From Thiodiazotropha sp040506195 (GTDB lineage: Bacteria; Pseudomonadota; Gammaproteobacteria; Chromatiales; Chromatiaceae): DNA of 64,000 bases. Within the stretch, counting starts at the first letter, position 1. Every line of letters starts with the position of its first letter. Position numbers and translations under genes: made by a program. Shown piece after piece: positions 61,145 through 64,000 of this stretch. The stretch covers positions 620,001 through 684,000 of the forward strand of contig JBEVXH010000001.1 in assembly GCA_040506195.1 (NCBI GenBank), in the 5' to 3' direction. The notes beneath the pieces are model-generated. The model did no database searches, was not told the DNA's origin, and saw only the letters and a list, made by a program, of their open reading frames with translations.

Positions 61145-62056
61145 ATGCCCAAACTGTTAACAACAAGTCAACTCAGCCGTCACTTCGGAAGCAGCCAGGT
61201 AGTATCCGCTGTTGATCTGAAATTGATGCAGGGTGACATTCTTGGCTTGCTGGGACCCAATGGTGCGGGCAAATCGACTATCATGCGGATGCTCAGCGGT
61301 GACCTTGCACCCAGCACAGGCACCATATCCATCTGTGGAGAGGACCTGTTAAACCGGCCGACCCAGGCAAAACATTTTATCGGCTACCTCCCGGAACGCC
61401 CTCCCCTGCATCGTGACCAGACCGTGGATGAGTATCTATGGGACTGCGCACACCTGCACGGACTGAATAGAAGACAAGCGATGCAGGCACGGGAACGCAC
61501 CAAGAATCGCTGCGGCCTGGAACAGGCGGGAAGACGGCTGATACGAAAACTCTCCAAGGGTTTTCAACAACGGGTCGGTCTTGCCCAGGCGATCATTCAC
61601 GACCCTCGGGTTGTCATCCTGGATGAGCCGACCGACGGACTGGACCCGGCACAGATTCGCCAGGTTCGTGAATTGATCCGGGAACTTGCCCAGGATAAAG
61701 GGGTGATCCTGTCCAGCCATATCCTGCCTGAGATAGAAGCGACCTGTAACCGGGTCACCATTCTGCAGCAGGGAAAGAGCGTCTATAGCGGGGAGATAAC
61801 GCCACCGGCGCAGACCTGTTATCGTATCGGCCTCGACCGGAACCCGGAGCCGGATTCGATCAAGGCGATGACAGGGGTTGCAGAGGCAGAGCAGATGCAC
61901 ACCGACTACTACCGCATCACCTTGGAAGCGGGCTGCCAACCCAGCGAGCTGGCACGACAGATTGTGGCGCGGGGATGGGGCTTGATTGAGCTGAAACCGG
62001 AGCGGATGAGTCTCGAACAGCTGTTTCTGCAGGCCACTACCGGAGGGCATTCATGA
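61145..62056 (+). CDS. ABC transporter ATP-binding protein (GldA-like)
   Basis: 303 residues. Walker A is GPNGAGKST, the signature LSKGFQQRVGLAQA, Walker B VVILDEPTDGLDP, and the switch His is in LSSHILPEIEA. A C-terminal extension of about 80 residues is typical of export-type or GldA-like subunits. It pairs with the membrane protein that overlaps its stop codon and with the GldG-like protein after that. The start MPKLLTTSQL is chosen by family; the ribosome site is weak. The transported substrate is unknown. Confidence 0.9.
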   Translation: MPKLLTTSQLSRHFGSSQVVSAVDLKLMQGDILGLLGPNGAGKSTIMRMLSGDLAPSTGTISICGEDLLNRPTQAKHFIGYLPERPPLHRDQTVDEYLWDCAHLHGLNRRQAMQARERTKNRCGLEQAGRRLIRKLSKGFQQRVGLAQAIIHDPRVVILDEPTDGLDPAQIRQVRELIRELAQDKGVILSSHILPEIEATCNRVTILQQGKSVYSGEITPPAQTCYRIGLDRNPEPDSIKAMTGVAEAEQMHTDYYRITLEAGCQPSELARQIVARGWGLIELKPERMSLEQLFLQATTGGHS

Positions 62057-62778
62057 CACCCTATCTGGCCTGGATGGAGTGGCGGAGATTGATGCGCACA
62101 CCCCTGCCCTGGGTTATCTTCAGTCTCAGCCTGAGCCTGCTGAGCTGGCAGTTTCTCGCCACGCTGGAGATCTTCAACGGTATGCAGTCGTCCAGCCGCA
62201 GCCTGGGACTGAGCCATCATCTGGGATTGCAGCTCTATGGTCTTGCCTCGGTGCTGATCCTGATCATCACGCCGATCATTACGATCCGCAGTTTCAGCGA
62301 GTCGTTTCGCGACGGCAGTTATGCGCTCCTGAGCAGCGCACCGCTATCAAACCTCTCCATACTTGCGGGCAAGTTTCTCGCTATCCTGATGTTTCAGTTT
62401 TTGTTCATCCTGATACCGCTACTGCTCTGCGTGAGCCTCTCCTCAGGCATCCGGCTCGACTTCGGACTGCTGTTTGCCGCCACCCTCGGTTTACTGCTGT
62501 TGAGCGGCGCATTCACCGCTATCGGTCTCTACTTCTCGACACTCAATGAGAACCCGGGAATCGCGGCCGCAGGCAGCTATGGTCTGCTGTTGCTGATTTC
62601 ACTGCTCGATCAGAATACCGAGGGCGGCAGTTTTATGCACTGGCTGGCCTGGCCCTCCCACTATCTCGATCTGCAGCTCGGCCTCATACGTTTCGGTGAT
62701 CTGGCCTACTTCCTATTACTGATACTCTTCTTTTTAGGCCTGGCGTTATACAGGCTCGACAAGAGGCGTCGTGGATGA
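62053..62778 (+). CDS. ABC transporter permease (GldF-like)
   Basis: 241 residues with six predicted membrane helices of the ABC-2 type. ITIRSFSESFRDGSYALLSS is a landmark of this subgroup, and WLAWPSHYLDLQLGLIRFGDL lies before the last helix. It overlaps its ATPase gene by 4 bp and the next gene by 4 bp, so the three are one operon. Confidence 0.88.
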   Translation: MTPYLAWMEWRRLMRTPLPWVIFSLSLSLLSWQFLATLEIFNGMQSSSRSLGLSHHLGLQLYGLASVLILIITPIITIRSFSESFRDGSYALLSSAPLSNLSILAGKFLAILMFQFLFILIPLLLCVSLSSGIRLDFGLLFAATLGLLLLSGAFTAIGLYFSTLNENPGIAAAGSYGLLLLISLLDQNTEGGSFMHWLAWPSHYLDLQLGLIRFGDLAYFLLLILFFLGLALYRLDKRRRG

Positions 62779-64000
62779 TTAATTGGGTAGGCTCACGTCT
62801 CAACGATCTGCTGTTCCATCTGGTGATGACCATCTTGCTGGTGCTGCTGGCCTGGCTCAGCAGTCGCTACGACATGCAGTGGGATTGGACCCGCCAGGGC
62901 AGCAACAGCCTCAATCCAGCCAGTATCGATATCCTGCAACGTACACCGGGTGAGCTGAACGTAACGGCATATGTGGGAGAAACGGCCAAGCTGCGTGACC
63001 GCATTCAACGCTTTGTGGCCCGTTATCAGCACCACAAACCAAATATCGAGTTGACCTTCATCGATCCCCTGCGCCGCCCTGATGAAGCACGCCGACAGGG
63101 CATCAGCCTATCCGGCGAGATTGTGCTGCGCTATGAAAAGAGGGAGGAGCGTATCCAGAAAGTGGATGAGGAGCAGTTCAGCAACGCCATCCTGCGCCTG
63201 GGCCGCGACAACAGCTACTGGATAGCAGGGCTCAGCGGCCATGGCGAACGCGATCTTACCGGCAAGGCGAATCACGATCTCGGCGAGTTCGGCCAATCTC
63301 TCAAACAGCAGGGCTACCAGATCGCGGGGCTTGACCTCGCCACTTCATCCGGCCCGCCCGACAATACCGCATTGCTGGTCATCGCCTCCCCTATCCGCGC
63401 CCTATTGCCAGGTGAGATTGAACGGCTTTCCGAATATGTTGCAGAGGGTGGCAACCTGCTGCTGTTGAGCGACCCGGACAACTGGATTCTGGGTGATTTG
63501 ATACAGCGGCTGTTCAGTATCGAACAGTTACCGGGCACGATCGTGGATGCCAATGTCAAGGCGTTGGGTATCGATAATCCGGCCATCGCCGTGGTCCCGG
63601 AATATTCCAATCACGAAGCCACCCGGGGATTCAATCTGCTGACCCTGTTTCCACAGTCGGCGGCGCTCACACTCTCCGAGCAGCGGGATTGGGAAGCGAC
63701 ACCCCTGTTGCAAACCCTGGATAAGAGTTGGAATGAAACCGGTCCACTGAGCGGTGATGTCGAACGCAATCCATTGGCAGGTGAGGAGGCGGGCCCGCTC
63801 ACGATCGGCATTGCTCTCGAACGCCGGCACAATGACAGGGATCAGCGGATACTGGTGATCGGTGATGGCGACTTTCTCGCCAACAGCTATCTCAACAATG
63901 CCGGCAACCTCGATCTTGGTCTCTCGCTCTGCCGCTGGCTGGTCGGGGATGATCAGCTGATCGGCATACCCGCGCCACAAGCCAGCGACCGCGAACTGCA
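62775..64000 (+). CDS. GldG-like periplasmic-domain protein of the ABC system (partial, runs off the right edge)
   Basis: 408 residues are visible. One membrane helix near residue 15-30 is followed by a large extracytoplasmic domain resembling the GldG/ABC-associated uncharacterised family: TRQGSNSLNPASIDILQ, LTFIDPLRRPDEARRQGI, WIAGLSGHGERDL, and ILVIGDGDFLANSYLNNAGN near the end of the window. In many Proteobacteria it is followed by a DUF4340 protein. The function outside gliding bacteria is unknown. It starts at ATGA overlapping the permease stop. Confidence 0.85.
   Translation, partial: MINWVGSRLNDLLFHLVMTILLVLLAWLSSRYDMQWDWTRQGSNSLNPASIDILQRTPGELNVTAYVGETAKLRDRIQRFVARYQHHKPNIELTFIDPLRRPDEARRQGISLSGEIVLRYEKREERIQKVDEEQFSNAILRLGRDNSYWIAGLSGHGERDLTGKANHDLGEFGQSLKQQGYQIAGLDLATSSGPPDNTALLVIASPIRALLPGEIERLSEYVAEGGNLLLLSDPDNWILGDLIQRLFSIEQLPGTIVDANVKALGIDNPAIAVVPEYSNHEATRGFNLLTLFPQSAALTLSEQRDWEATPLLQTLDKSWNETGPLSGDVERNPLAGEEAGPLTIGIALERRHNDRDQRILVIGDGDFLANSYLNNAGNLDLGLSLCRWLVGDDQLIGIPAPQASDREL

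Overview
This window reads as a stretch of gammaproteobacterial chromosome. The proteins match gammaproteobacterial families closely: ParC, XthA, RnfA and PyrB. The gene order tonB-yqgE-ruvX-pyrR-pyrB-pyrC' next to gshB and pilG-pilH-pilI-pilJ-chpA is the arrangement known from Pseudomonas. The combination of Rnf, a PyrK-like protein, secreted rhodanese-like proteins and abundant small dispersed repeats would suit a Chromatiales-type or sulfur-oxidising lineage. That placement is inference; no rRNA is present to confirm it.

Left part (1-25 kb): partial trigger factor behind tRNA-Leu(UAG), then parC, a SnoaL-like protein plus thioesterase pair, rmuC, an MtaB-type methylthiotransferase, a lipoprotein, a Mut7-C protein and xthA. 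xthA is flanked on both sides by copies of a short two-hairpin repeat. A 27-bp minisatellite and a frameshifted small gene follow, then yaaA-tatD, galE-uppP, a small lipoprotein and metG. A decayed patch (MMPL transporter remnant and orphan receiver domain) precedes a porin, a PAS sensor with an unrecognised C-terminal domain behind a rhodanese gene, a second gene-poor patch of about 0.9 kb, and metY.

Middle (25-45 kb): the complete rnfABCDGE operon, rsmE, zapE, and a minus-strand Pil-Chp type IV pilus chemotaxis operon (pilG, pilH, pilI, pilJ, a 2380-residue ChpA with five canonical Hpt sites, chpC). A rhodanese-like protein and a small exported protein sit between pilG and gshB.

Right part (45-64 kb): a tightly overlapping operon gshB-tonB-yqgE-ruvX-pyrR-pyrB-pyrC'-pyrK-like. 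The dihydroorotase homologue lacks its metal-binding HxH motif, so it is probably a non-catalytic partner of PyrB. Then an outer-membrane barrel protein, pgsA, a DUF2066 protein, purM-purN, a DUF3108 protein, radC, rpmB-rpmG behind a recognisable promoter and a foldable leader, an isolated HyuA-type hydantoinase, and the start of a Gld-like ABC transporter that runs off the window.

Most of the window is ordinary housekeeping sequence. The features most worth a second look are the dispersed repeat family whose second hairpin appears to covary between copies, the repeat complex around xthA, the sensor with unknown output domain, the catalytically degenerate PyrC' beside a PyrK homologue, and several structured RNA leaders. 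I saw no complete insertion sequence, prophage, CRISPR array or obvious defence system.
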